Of a DNA stretch of 64,000 nucleotides, positions 1 through 14,381 are shown one piece after another (position 1 is the stretch's first letter; each line of letters begins with the position of its first letter). Location of the stretch: contig JADLDB010000065.1 in the NCBI GenBank assembly GCA_020846875.1, positions 1 through 64,000 of the forward strand, in the 5' to 3' direction. This DNA is from Myxococcales bacterium (lineage in GTDB: Bacteria; Myxococcota; Myxococcia; Myxococcales; Myxococcaceae). The notes below the pieces were generated by a model, which saw only the letters and a list, made by a program, of their open reading frames with translations, made no database searches and had not been told where the DNA came from. The translations under genes were made by a program, and so were the position numbers.

Positions 1-496
<496 letters not shown>

Positions 497-659
497 CGGA
501 GACCACGACCTCTGGCTCGAGCTTCGGCTCTTGCTTCGAGAGGTCAGGGAAAGCTCGTCTTTCCCGTCGGTCACCAGGTCAACGGATTCGCAGGAACGCG
601 CCCGCTTCGGTGGGAAAGCGCTTGGGCTTGCTAGACGGTTTTGAGAGGGCGAACGCGCC

Positions 660-671
660 CGCTCTTTGAAC
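660..671 (+). promoter_or_regulatory. boxA-like rRNA antitermination element in the 16S-tRNA spacer
   Basis: The sequence CGCTCTTTGAAC resembles the boxA consensus (TGCTCTTTAACA) bound as RNA by NusB/S10 in rRNA antitermination. It lies in the 235-base spacer between 16S and tRNA-Ile, in which I see no other feature. A second similar motif sits before the 23S gene. The assignment rests on motif and position only. Confidence 0.5.
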
Positions 672-730
672 TGGAATGATGGAGCGTCTTCGGTCCCGAC
701 TCATGAGGACCGCTGACCATGCGAGGTTTT

Positions 731-804
731 GGGCCTGTAGCTCAGGTGGTTAGAGCGTACGCCTGATAAGCGTAAGGTCGGTGGTTCGAGTCCACCCAGG
801 CCCA
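731..804 (+). tRNA. tRNA-Ile (GAT anticodon)
   Basis: A 74-nt cloverleaf with acceptor stem GGGCCTG/CAGGCCC, a normal D arm, anticodon GAT at 765-767 in a seven-base loop, and a GGTTCGAGTCC T arm. It sits in the usual Ile-Ala order inside the rRNA operon. The 3' CCA is not encoded (CTG follows the discriminator A), so CCA must be added by tRNA nucleotidyltransferase. Confidence 0.97.
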
Positions 805-822
805 CTGCAGTCGCAGTCTTTT

Positions 823-895
823 GGGGCTGTAGCTCAGCTGGGAGAGCACCAGCTTTGCAAGCTGGGGGTCGTCGGTTCGATCCCGATCAGCTCCA
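823..895 (+). tRNA. tRNA-Ala (TGC anticodon)
   Basis: A 73-nt cloverleaf starting 19 bases after tRNA-Ile. The anticodon is TGC at 856-858. The acceptor stem GGGGCTG/CAGCTCC contains the G3-U70 wobble that is the main identity element of alanine tRNAs. As with tRNA-Ile, no 3' CCA is encoded. Confidence 0.97.
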
Positions 896-934
896 CTCTT
901 CGACTTCGTCGAGCCGTCGTGAGGCGGCCGACTC

Positions 935-946
935 GTTCTTTGAAAA
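935..946 (+). promoter_or_regulatory. second boxA-like element before 23S
   Basis: GTTCTTTGAAAA lies between tRNA-Ala and the left arm of the 23S processing stem and repeats the core of the motif at 660-671. Many bacterial rRNA operons carry a separate boxA in front of 23S. This is inferred from similarity and position. Confidence 0.45.
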
Positions 947-947
947 G

Positions 948-1000
948 CGCATACGAAGGAATACAGAATTCAATTTCGAGAGTGTAGTCTCTCGTTTCCA
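948..1000 (+). other. left arm of the 23S precursor processing stem
   Basis: This segment is almost the exact reverse complement of the segment just downstream of 23S (about 4176-4226). The block ATACGAAGGAATACAGAATT here pairs with its complement at about 4201-4221, with one base bulged, and GAGAGTGTAGTCTCTCGTTTC pairs with the GAAACGAGACACAGCTCTC region. The two arms would close a long helix around pre-23S, the normal substrate for RNase III. Confidence 0.8.
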
Positions 1001-1096
1001 ACCCGCTGCGAAGAGCAGGGGTCTGGGCCTCGATCTCGAGTTCCAACGTGTGACTTTCTGCCGTGAGGCAAAAGGTCTCCGTCAACGAGATGGAGG

Positions 1097-4070
<2,974 letters not shown>

Positions 4071-4175
4071 CTTTGTCTCGATGACGCAGGCCGGAAGGCC
4101 TGGCGCTTGAAGCTCGAGGTCGAGGTCGAGGCCCCTGCCGTGTGGCGCGTGTCTGTGAAGACCCGCCGCGGCAGT

Positions 4176-4226
4176 GGAAACGAGACACAGCTCTCTTGAT
4201 TGAATTCTGTATCCTTCGTATGACGC
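4176..4226 (+). other. right arm of the 23S precursor processing stem
   Basis: Reverse-complementary partner of 948-1000 (see that entry). The inner segment at about 4108-4132, GAAGCTCGAGGTCGAGGTCG and following, is also roughly complementary to GGGCCTCGATCTCGAGTTC at about 1025-1044, so the helix probably continues towards the mature 23S ends. Confidence 0.8.
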
Positions 4227-4236
4227 TTTGACGATT

Positions 4237-4354
<118 letters not shown>

Positions 4355-4361
4355 CTTTTTT

Positions 4362-4400
4362 GCCCCCACCCGGGAAACCGGGCTGGGGGCTTCTTTTTTT
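4362..4400 (+). terminator. intrinsic terminator of the rRNA operon
   Basis: A stem of GCCCCCACCCGG against CCGGGCTGGGGGC (one mismatch) with a GAAA-type loop, followed by TTCTTTTTTT. It starts eight bases after 5S and is the only textbook hairpin-plus-T-run terminator I see in the window. Confidence 0.92.
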
Positions 4401-4554
4401 CAGGCCTTGCGCGGGGTCGGTGTAGGCCTCTGTACCCGTAGGCTCGCCGATCGGCCCAGCGTCTGATTGACGCACCTGCCTGAAACGACTATCTTTTTTA
4501 TCTCTCTGCCCCCGCGGTGCACCCGCGGAGGCCCCGCCGTCGTCCAATCGACCG

Positions 4555-7629
<3,075 letters not shown>

Positions 7630-7686
7630 AGGGGCGGGTAGGCCACAGGCTTCAACTCCCGGCCCGGGCGTGGCAGAAGGTTGGTC

Positions 7687-9108
7687 ATGCTTTCCACCCC
7701 GCACGCCCACTCCCACGCGACGGCTTCCGGCCATACGCACGGCACCGCGCCGGCCGCGCAGCCCTTCAAGTACCCGCTGGAGCGGCAGTTCGTCGAGCCC
7801 GACTGGACCCGCCTGCCCGGCTACCAGGGCACCTCGAAGCAGGACTGGGAGAGCGCGGTGTGGCAGCGCAAGCACACCGTGAAGAACCTGAAGGAGCTCA
7901 AGGCGGCGCTGGGGCCGTTGCTGCCGGACTCGCTGGCGGAGTCGATCGAGAAGGATCAGCGCGAGCGCGCGACGATGTCGATCCTGCTCACCCCGCACAT
8001 GCTGAACACGCTGAACACCGACGATCTGTGGGCGGATCCGCTGCGCCGGTACATGCTGCCGGCCTTCGCCGATCGGCACCCGGCCTGGCCCAACCACCCG
8101 CGGGCCTCGCGCGACTCGCTGCACGAGGCAGAGATGTGGAAGGTGGAGGGCCTCACGCATCGCTACCCCACCAAGGTGCTGGCGGAGTTGCTGTCCACCT
8201 GCCCCCAGTACTGCGGCCACTGCACGCGGATGGACCTGGTGGGCAACGACGTGCCGCAGGTGGAGAAGATGCGCTTCAAGGTGACGCAGCCGGAGCGCTG
8301 GAAGGCGATGCTGGAGTACCTGCGCGAGACTCCGACGGTGCGGGACGTGGTGGTGTCGGGTGGCGACGTGGCCAACGTGCCCATCGTGCAGCTGGAGAGC
8401 TTCGTCAGCCAGTTGCTCGACATCCCCAACATCCGCGACATTCGCCTCGCGTCCAAGGGGCTGATGGGGATCCCTCAGCACTGGCTGCAGGACAACGTGC
8501 TGGCGGCGCTGGAGCGGCTGGCGGTGAAGGCCTTCGAGCGCAACGTGGACCTGGCGCTGCACACGCACGTCAACAACGCGAACCAGGTGACGCCGCTGTT
8601 GGGCAAGGCAGCCAAGAAGCTGCTGGAGATCGGCTTCCGCGACGTGCGCAACCAGGGGGTGTTGCTGCGCGGGGTGAACGCGACGTCGAAGGACCTGCTG
8701 GAGCTGTCCTTCATGCTGCTCGATCACGCGCGGATCCTCCCGTACTACTTCTACATGTGCGACATGATCCCCAACTCCGAGCACTGGCGCGTGGCGGTGG
8801 GAGAAGCGCAGCAACTGCAGCACGACCTCATGGGGTACCTGCCGGGCTTCGCCACGCCGCGGATCGTCTGTGACGTGCCGTACGTGGGGAAGCGGTGGGT
8901 GCACCAGGTGGCGGCGTACGATCGGGAGAAGGGGATCAGCTACTGGACGAAGAACTACCGCACCGGCATCGAGCAGGATGATCCCGAGGCGCTCAACCGC
9001 CGGTACGAGTACTTCGATCCGGTGTACACGCTGACGGAGGCGGGGCAGGCGTATTGGCGGGAGCAGGCCCAGGCCGCGGTGGCCTCGTCGCACGCCATTC
9101 ACGCCTGA
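7687..9108 (+). CDS. KamA-family radical-SAM aminomutase, divergent paralogue
   Basis: 473 aa. A radical-SAM protein of the lysine 2,3-aminomutase family. The [4Fe-4S] motif is CPQYCGHC (C172, C176, C179), and Lys402 in DVPYVGKRW fits the PLP-binding lysine. The segment CDMIPNSEHWR matches the family's substrate-binding loop but differs from canonical KamA. The N-terminus is unusual: residues 3-14 contain five histidines (HAHSHATASGHTHG), a possible metal-binding tail. I chose ATG 7687 because AGAAGG lies six bases upstream; a TTG at 7681 is also open. It is followed after 11 bases by a second, more canonical kamA gene, so the two are probably cotranscribed. Members of this family move amino groups on lysine, beta-lysine or glutamate; the substrate here is not certain. 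Confidence 0.85.
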   Translation: MLSTPHAHSHATASGHTHGTAPAAQPFKYPLERQFVEPDWTRLPGYQGTSKQDWESAVWQRKHTVKNLKELKAALGPLLPDSLAESIEKDQRERATMSILLTPHMLNTLNTDDLWADPLRRYMLPAFADRHPAWPNHPRASRDSLHEAEMWKVEGLTHRYPTKVLAELLSTCPQYCGHCTRMDLVGNDVPQVEKMRFKVTQPERWKAMLEYLRETPTVRDVVVSGGDVANVPIVQLESFVSQLLDIPNIRDIRLASKGLMGIPQHWLQDNVLAALERLAVKAFERNVDLALHTHVNNANQVTPLLGKAAKKLLEIGFRDVRNQGVLLRGVNATSKDLLELSFMLLDHARILPYYFYMCDMIPNSEHWRVAVGEAQQLQHDLMGYLPGFATPRIVCDVPYVGKRWVHQVAAYDREKGISYWTKNYRTGIEQDDPEALNRRYEYFDPVYTLTEAGQAYWREQAQAAVASSHAIHA

Positions 9109-9119
9109 AAGACGCCCGG

Positions 9120-10331
9120 GTGAGCCAGAAGTCCGTCAGCGGGCCGCACGAGCGCGTCCTCCCAGGCGGTGCCCTCGACCGGCGGGCCGCGCTCTTCCCC
9201 GGCGCGACCGATGGCGAGTGGAACGACTGGCGGTGGCAGATGCGGCACGCGATCCGCGACGCCTCGACCCTGGCGCGGCTGCTTCCCCTCACCGAGTCCG
9301 AGCGCGCCGGCCTCGACGAGACGGCGGCGCTCTTCCGGCTGGGGATCTCCCCCTACTACCTGACGCTGGTCGATCCGAAGCACCCGCTGTGCCCGGTGAG
9401 GATGCAGGCGATCCCCGTGCGTCAGGAGGCGCGGATCCGCCCCGGAGAGCGGCGCGATCCCCTGGGCGAGGATCCCCACCGCCCGGTCGAGGCGATCGTC
9501 CACAAGTACCCCGATCGCGTGCTGCTGCTCGCCACGGACACCTGCTCCACCTACTGCCGGCACTGCACCCGGCGGCGCCTCACGAAAGGAGGAGAGGCCG
9601 AGCTCAGCCGCGGCGCGCTCAAGGAGGCGCTGGACTACGTCCGCGCCACGTCCACGGTGCGCGACGTGCTCATCTCGGGCGGAGATCCGCTGCTGCTCTC
9701 GGACGAGCGGCTGGAAGAGCTGCTCACCCCGCTGCGCGCCATTCCCCACGTGGAGATGATCCGCATCGGCACGCGGATCCCGGTCTGCCTCCCGATGCGC
9801 GTCACCGACTCGCTCGCGACGCTGCTCCGCCGGTACGCGCCGCTCTTCGTCATCACCCACTTCAACCACCCCAAGGAGCTCTCAGCCGAAGCGCGGGGAG
9901 CCTGCGAGCGGCTGGTCGATCACGGCGTGCCGGTGGAGAACCAGGCGGTGTTGATGCGGCGGCTCAACTCCGACGCGCGGATCATCCGCGAGCTCAACCA
10001 CGAGTGCCTCAAGGCGCGGGTGCGGCCCTACTACCTGCACCAGATGGACGTGGCCCAGGGCTGCGAGCACCTGCGCACGCCGCTGGCGAAGGGGGTGGAG
10101 ATCCTCGAGGCGCTGCGCGGCTTCACCTCAGGGCTGGCGGTGCCGCACCTGGCGGTCGATCTGCCCGGGGGTGGCGGGAAGGTGACGCTGCAGCCGGACT
10201 ACGTGGTGGAGCGCCGCGCTCACGAGACGGTGCTGCGCAGCTACCGGGGCGAACGCATCGCCTACCCGGAGCCCGAAGACGCCGACTGCAGGTGTCCCTA
10301 CGACGAGGTGTGGCAGGCGCGCGCTCGCTGA
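9120..10331 (+). CDS. kamA: lysine 2,3-aminomutase
   Basis: 404 aa, close to the usual length of about 416. It interconverts L-lysine and L-beta-lysine with SAM, a [4Fe-4S] cluster and PLP. The cluster motif is CSTYCRHC (C142, C146, C149), followed by TRRR. The PLP lysine is Lys354 in LPGGGGK, and the Asp residues of HQMDVAQG and AVDLPGG correspond to the two that read the substrate's side-chain amine in clostridial KamA, which supports lysine as substrate. The reading frame is open upstream, overlapping the preceding gene. I place the start at GTG 9120, just after the neighbour's stop; the Shine-Dalgarno sequence is weak. The C-terminal CRCPYDEVW is compatible with the extra cysteines seen in this family. 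It pairs with the divergent paralogue upstream. Confidence 0.92.
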   Translation: MSQKSVSGPHERVLPGGALDRRAALFPGATDGEWNDWRWQMRHAIRDASTLARLLPLTESERAGLDETAALFRLGISPYYLTLVDPKHPLCPVRMQAIPVRQEARIRPGERRDPLGEDPHRPVEAIVHKYPDRVLLLATDTCSTYCRHCTRRRLTKGGEAELSRGALKEALDYVRATSTVRDVLISGGDPLLLSDERLEELLTPLRAIPHVEMIRIGTRIPVCLPMRVTDSLATLLRRYAPLFVITHFNHPKELSAEARGACERLVDHGVPVENQAVLMRRLNSDARIIRELNHECLKARVRPYYLHQMDVAQGCEHLRTPLAKGVEILEALRGFTSGLAVPHLAVDLPGGGGKVTLQPDYVVERRAHETVLRSYRGERIAYPEPEDADCRCPYDEVWQARAR

Positions 10332-10344
10332 CGGAGCGTCAGCG
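10326..10344. other. inverted repeat covering both stop codons of a convergent gene pair
   Basis: CGCTGACG-GAG-CGTCAGCG, a perfect 8-bp stem with a 3-base loop. The TGA stop of kamA lies in the left arm and the TGA of the facing gene in the right arm. It could act as a two-way transcription end, but there is no T run. Similar structures occur at 41913-41929 and 63196-63218. Confidence 0.5.
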
Positions 10345-10968
10345 CTTGCCCTTTCCGCCCTTGGGCTTGCCGCCGCTCTTGCCCGCCTTGCCGCCCTTGC
10401 CGGTGGGCTTCTCCGTGACGACGGGCGCTGCGTCCTGCCCCTGGCCGCCAGCCTCGGCCTGATCCAGGGTGGCGTCGGCGGGGAGGCCCTGCTCCACGGC
10501 CACGCCGTCGACCTGCTTCTCGTCCATGGTGACGGGGTTGGCGTCGGAGAAGCCGCGCTGCACGGGGATCTCCTTCCCGGCGGCCTTCTCCTGCTCGGCC
10601 TTCGCCTTCACCTCGGCCTGGCGCTTCTCGTCGAGCTGTTTCTCCAGCTCCTTCTGGGCGGCCACCTCTTTGGGGCTCTTCGCCATCTGCTGGCGGGCCC
10701 AGGTGCTCCGGTCGACGCCGTGCTTGTCGAGCACCTTCTGCTCGGCCTCGGCCTGGTCGCGGATCATCTGCTTGCGCTCGTCGTTGCTCAGCTCGCTGGG
10801 CTTCTTGTTGCCGTACTTCTTGGCCACCTCGGCCTGGGCGCTGCGCGAGTCGAGGGCGATGGCCGCGGCCTGGTCGGGTGGAATGGGCTCGGACGCCGGG
10901 CTGACGGGCGTCCGGGTGTAGGGCTCGGCCCCCAACAGCACCACCACCAACGCCGTCGTCGCGATCAT
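10339..10968 (-). CDS. secreted or anchored hypothetical protein, Lys/Gln-rich, Gly-Lys tail
   Basis: 209 aa, not recognised. A short hydrophobic N-terminus (MIATTALVVVLLGAEPYTR) suggests export or anchoring. The middle (about 45-145) is highly charged with many Glu, Lys, Gln and Ala and probably forms an extended helix or coiled coil. The last 20 or so residues are Gly-Lys-rich (GKGGKAGKSGG and similar), a strongly basic tail that could bind nucleic acid or polyanions. ATG 10968 is used; a GTG lies one codon upstream. It converges with kamA with only seven bases between stop codons, which share a palindrome. Function unknown. Confidence 0.7.
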   Translation of the reverse strand: MIATTALVVVLLGAEPYTRTPVSPASEPIPPDQAAAIALDSRSAQAEVAKKYGNKKPSELSNDERKQMIRDQAEAEQKVLDKHGVDRSTWARQQMAKSPKEVAAQKELEKQLDEKRQAEVKAKAEQEKAAGKEIPVQRGFSDANPVTMDEKQVDGVAVEQGLPADATLDQAEAGGQGQDAAPVVTEKPTGKGGKAGKSGGKPKGGKGKR

Positions 10969-11064
10969 CACGTGGACGAGCCTAGCAGGGTGCCCAGGGC
11001 GGCGCTCCGGACTCCAGGCCCACGAGCCGCACCTTCTCCAACTCGGCGAAGGCCGCGTCGGGAG

Positions 11065-11379
11065 TCACTTCGAGCAGGTGGAGCACTTCTCGTTGAAGGA
11101 CGCGCAGTCCTCCTGGCTGGTGACGCACTTCTTCTGGAAGTCGTCGCGATCTGCATTCTTCCCGGCGATGGCGCAGGCGGCGCTGGAGATGTCGCACACC
11201 TTGCCCTTGAGCGAGCAGGCGTCCTTGCAGTCGACCTCGCCGCGGGTGCGGATCTCCTCGAGCTGCGAGGCGTAGCGATCCATCTGCTCGTCGTCGGATC
11301 CCATCACCGTGGTGGTAGGTCCCTTCGGACAGGCGAACAGGCACAGCGACAGCAGGCCGGCGGCGAGGGCGGTGCGCAT
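11065..11379 (-). CDS. small Cys-rich lipoprotein
   Basis: 104 aa. A signal peptide ends in the lipobox LCLFAC (lipidated Cys17). The mature part holds eight further cysteines in VDCKDACSLKGKVC, SSAACAIAG, KKCVTSQEDC and EKCSTCSK, consistent with a compact disulfide-bonded fold in the periplasm or outer membrane. The start is well supported by AAGGAG six bases upstream of ATG 11379. I do not recognise the family. Its minus-strand neighbour on the upstream side, the membrane-bound helix-turn-helix gene, ends 48 bases away. Confidence 0.85.
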   Translation of the reverse strand: MRTALAAGLLSLCLFACPKGPTTTVMGSDDEQMDRYASQLEEIRTRGEVDCKDACSLKGKVCDISSAACAIAGKNADRDDFQKKCVTSQEDCASFNEKCSTCSK

Positions 11380-11427
11380 GCGTGGCTCCTTAAGGCCTCA
11401 GGTGCGCCGCGTCAAAACAACTGGGCG

Positions 11428-12111
11428 TCAGGTGCCACCAGGAGTCAGCGGACGGTGCGCCGGGGGAGGGGGCTGCGGGGGCTTGTGCTGCTCCTTCCAG
11501 TAGAACCAGGCGGACAGCGCGAGGATGGCGATGATCGCGAGGCGCCGCAGCCACGTCTCCCGGGCGCGGGCGGGGGAGCGGGCGGCGGCCTCCTCGGCCT
11601 CGACGAGGCGGCGGCGGACGGCCTCTTTGTGTTGGGTGAGGGCGCGGAGGTGAAGGAGGTGGACGGTGCCCGTTTCGGAGTCGATCGGCGGAGGGAGCCC
11701 GGCCGGCGCTGCGTCCGGCCCGCTGCCGGCGCCACCAGCCGATGCGGCCTGAGGAGTACCCAGCGCGTCCGTCGGCCGCGGCGACTCGGGGGAAGCGGAG
11801 GGCGAGGGGGCTGGCACCTGCGCAGGAGGCGACGGGGGCGCTCCGAAAGTGTCCAGCGCGTGGGCGAGCTTCTCGGCGAGCCGCTTCTCCTCGGCATCAG
11901 GCAGGGGCGAGGCCGGCGTGGAGCGCCCGTCGACGGCGGCGTGGAGGTCGCGCAGGCTCTGGAGCACCAGCGCCGCGGCCCCGCGGGAGTCCACCCCGTA
12001 GCGCTCGGCCACCTGGGGCAGCGTCCACCCGTCGAGGCCCAGGCGCATCACCACCTGCGCCGAGCGGGGCGGCGTGCGCGAGAGGGCGTCGAAGAGCGCC
12101 GCGTCGTCCAT
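11428..12111 (-). CDS. membrane-anchored protein with sigma-70 region 4-like helix-turn-helix
   Basis: 227 aa. The N-terminal 60 residues (LSRTPPRSAQVVMRLGLDGW, then TLPQVAERYGVDSRGAAALV) look like the helix-turn-helix of sigma-70 region 4: a growth and initiation helix followed by a recognition helix. A Pro/Ala-rich linker follows (about 90-140), then a charged helix (about 150-185), one membrane helix (about 189-205, LAIIAILALSAWFYW) and a short Pro-rich tail. The layout would tether a DNA-binding domain to the inner membrane. It is divergent from the spoIID-like gene with 61 bases between starts, so the two may share regulation. The start is uncertain: ATG 12111 or a nearby GTG, and no strong Shine-Dalgarno sequence. 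Function unknown. Confidence 0.65.
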   Translation of the reverse strand: MDDAALFDALSRTPPRSAQVVMRLGLDGWTLPQVAERYGVDSRGAAALVLQSLRDLHAAVDGRSTPASPLPDAEEKRLAEKLAHALDTFGAPPSPPAQVPAPSPSASPESPRPTDALGTPQAASAGGAGSGPDAAPAGLPPPIDSETGTVHLLHLRALTQHKEAVRRRLVEAEEAAARSPARARETWLRRLAIIAILALSAWFYWKEQHKPPQPPPPAHRPLTPGGT

Positions 12112-12172
12112 CACGTCCCGCACTCTGCCGATTTCTTGAGCGATTCTCCACGCTTCGTACACTCGCAGGCGA

Positions 12173-13246
12173 ATGGCTTCCCGACTGACGTTCTCGGTCC
12201 TCCTGCTCGTGTGCGGCGTGGCGCACGCCGCGGAGACGATGCGCATCGCGATGGGCGCGGAGGTGGCGTCGGTGGAGCTGACGGGAGAGGGCCTGTCAGT
12301 GGGCGAGGACGCCGACGGAGCGGACTTCGAGCCGCTGGGCGAGCGCGCCACGGTGACGCTGGTGGGCGGGCACCTGACGGTGGACGGCAAGCCCAGCCCG
12401 CGCGAGGCGCTGCGCTTCCGGGCGGCGAAGGCGGGGACGCTGACGGCCCTGGGGACGCGGGTGCACGGCGACGTGGTGGTGGTGCCGGGGAAGTCGAAGC
12501 TGGTGGCCGTCAACGTGCTGCCGCTGGAGGAGTACCTGGTGGGCGTGCTGGGCAGCGAGATGCCCAGGAGCTTCCCGTTGGAGGCGCTGAAGGCGCAGGC
12601 GGTGGCGGCGCGCACCTACGCACTCAACAAGAAGCTGGAGCAGTACGGCCAGCCCTTCCACCTCGGCAGCTCGGTGTTGAGCCAGGTGTACAGGGGCCTC
12701 GAGGTGGAGGACGCGCGCACTCGGGAGGCCGTCGACGCCACGCGCGGGTTGGTCCTCACCTTCATGCTGCAGCCCATCGAGGCGTACTTCCACGCGAGCT
12801 GCGGCGGGCGGACCGAGGCCGGGGCCGACGCGCTGGGCCGCGATCTGCCGTACCTGAAGGCGGTGGACTGCCCGTGCGGGCAGCTGCCGTCCAGCCACTG
12901 GACGCTGACGCTCAAGGCGAAGGAGCTGGCTGCCCTGTTCAAGAAGGCGGCGGGGCTCGAGGTGCAGGGCCGGACGCGGACCGGGCGGGTGCGGCGGGTG
13001 GCGGTGGGTCCGCGCAGCGTGGACGCCGTCACCTTCCGCGAGCGCGTCGGGTACCTGAAGCTGAGGAGCCTCGACTTCGAGGTGGAGCAGGGGAAGGACG
13101 GCTGGACGCTGGAGGGCCACGGCTTCGGCCACGGAGCCGGGCTGTGCCAGTGGGGCGCGCGCGTGTACGCGGAGAAGGGCTGGACGTTTCAGAAGATCCT
13201 CCAGCACTACTACCCGGGCACGGAGCTGCAGACGCTGTACGAGTGA
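12173..13246 (+). CDS. SpoIID/LytB-family exported protein
   Basis: 357 aa. A signal peptide (residues 1-19, ending VAHA) is followed by a SpoIID domain with the family landmarks VLPLEEYLVGVLGSEMP, the LKAQAVAARTYAL helix, the HASCGGRTE active-site segment, and C-terminal GHGFGHGAGLCQWGA. SpoIID of Bacillus is a lytic transglycosylase that cleaves peptidoglycan lacking stem peptides; Gram-negative relatives are presumed cell-wall remodelling proteins. Residue E129 in GSEMP corresponds to the catalytic glutamate position. The first gene of a run with queA and tgt, though the stop-to-start distance of about 50 bases does not prove cotranscription. Confidence 0.9.
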   Translation: MASRLTFSVLLLVCGVAHAAETMRIAMGAEVASVELTGEGLSVGEDADGADFEPLGERATVTLVGGHLTVDGKPSPREALRFRAAKAGTLTALGTRVHGDVVVVPGKSKLVAVNVLPLEEYLVGVLGSEMPRSFPLEALKAQAVAARTYALNKKLEQYGQPFHLGSSVLSQVYRGLEVEDARTREAVDATRGLVLTFMLQPIEAYFHASCGGRTEAGADALGRDLPYLKAVDCPCGQLPSSHWTLTLKAKELAALFKKAAGLEVQGRTRTGRVRRVAVGPRSVDAVTFRERVGYLKLRSLDFEVEQGKDGWTLEGHGFGHGAGLCQWGARVYAEKGWTFQKILQHYYPGTELQTLYE

Positions 13247-13298
13247 GCGGGCCGGCCGCTTGTGTTCGGCGACTGCCCCCGGTATCCGCCCGGCGGAC

Positions 13299-14381
13299 GT
13301 GCACACCGACGACTTCGACTTCGAGCTCCCTTTGGAGCGCATCGCCCAGGCGCCGCTGCCCGAGCGCGACGCGAGCCGCCTGCTGCACGTCGAGCGCGCC
13401 ACCGGCCGCCGCGAGCACCTCACCTTTCGCGACCTGCCCAAGCTGTTGCGCGCAGGCGACGTGCTGGTGCTCAACGACTCCCGGGTGATCCCCGCCCGGC
13501 TGCTGGGCAAGAAGGCCGGCACGGGCGGGCGCGCGGAGCTGCTCCTGGTGCGCCCCACGGGCGACGTGGAGACCGAGGCCGCGCTCCAGGCCGGCGCGGG
13601 CGGCACGGTGTGGACGTGCCTGGGGCAGTCCTCCAAGGGCTTTAGGCCGGGCGCGCAGCTCGACTTCGACGCTGGCCTCACCGCCCTGGTGCTGGAGGAT
13701 CGCGGGGGAGGGGAGTTTCGCGTCCGCTTCACCTCGGCCCTCGCCACGCTGGAGGAGGCGATCGCCCGCGCGGGGAGGCTGCCGCTGCCGCCGTACATCG
13801 AGCGCGCTCCCAACGCCGGCGACGCCGAGCGCTACCAGACGGTCTACGCGAACAAACAGGGCAGCGTGGCCGCGCCCACCGCCGGCCTCCACTTCACCCC
13901 TCGACTCTTCGAGGCGCTGGCCGCCCGGGGCGTGGACCGCGTCTTCGTCACCCTCGAGGTCGGGCCGGGCACGTTCCTCCCTGTCCGAGACGGCGACGTG
14001 TCGAAGCACGTGATGCACGCCGAGCGCTGCGCGGTGCCGGAGGCGACGACCCAGCGGCTGCGACGGGCGCGACAGGAAGGCGGGCGGATCGTCGCCGTGG
14101 GGACGACCGTGGTGCGCACCCTGGAGTCCTTCGCCGACGACGCGCAGGTGGTGCGCGCCGGTGCCATGGACACCCGCATCTTCATCACCCCCGGCTTCCG
14201 CTTCCGCGTGGTGGACGCGCTCTTGACGAACTTCCACCTGCCCAGGTCCACCCTGCTGATGCTGGTGAGCGCCTTCGTCGGCCGGGAGGCCGCGCTGGCG
14301 GCCTACGCGGAGGCGGTGCGCGAGGGGTACCGCTTCTTCAGCTACGGTGACGCCATGTTCATCGACGGAGGGCCGCCGTGA
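13299..14381 (+). CDS. queA: S-adenosylmethionine:tRNA ribosyltransferase-isomerase
   Basis: 360 aa from GTG 13299. QueA transfers and isomerises the ribose of SAM onto 7-aminomethyl-7-deazaguanine at the wobble position of tRNA, giving epoxyqueuosine. Diagnostic segments are FDFELPLERIAQ near the start, VLNDSRVIPARL, AAPTAGLHFTPRL, THE-type VTLEVGPGTFLPVR, and LLTNFHLPRSTLLMLVSAF. A TTG 39 bases upstream is open, but GTG 13299 matches the usual N-terminus of the family. The stop codon overlaps the start of tgt by four bases, a translationally coupled arrangement common for these two queuosine genes. Confidence 0.96.
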   Translation: MHTDDFDFELPLERIAQAPLPERDASRLLHVERATGRREHLTFRDLPKLLRAGDVLVLNDSRVIPARLLGKKAGTGGRAELLLVRPTGDVETEAALQAGAGGTVWTCLGQSSKGFRPGAQLDFDAGLTALVLEDRGGGEFRVRFTSALATLEEAIARAGRLPLPPYIERAPNAGDAERYQTVYANKQGSVAAPTAGLHFTPRLFEALAARGVDRVFVTLEVGPGTFLPVRDGDVSKHVMHAERCAVPEATTQRLRRARQEGGRIVAVGTTVVRTLESFADDAQVVRAGAMDTRIFITPGFRFRVVDALLTNFHLPRSTLLMLVSAFVGREAALAAYAEAVREGYRFFSYGDAMFIDGGPP

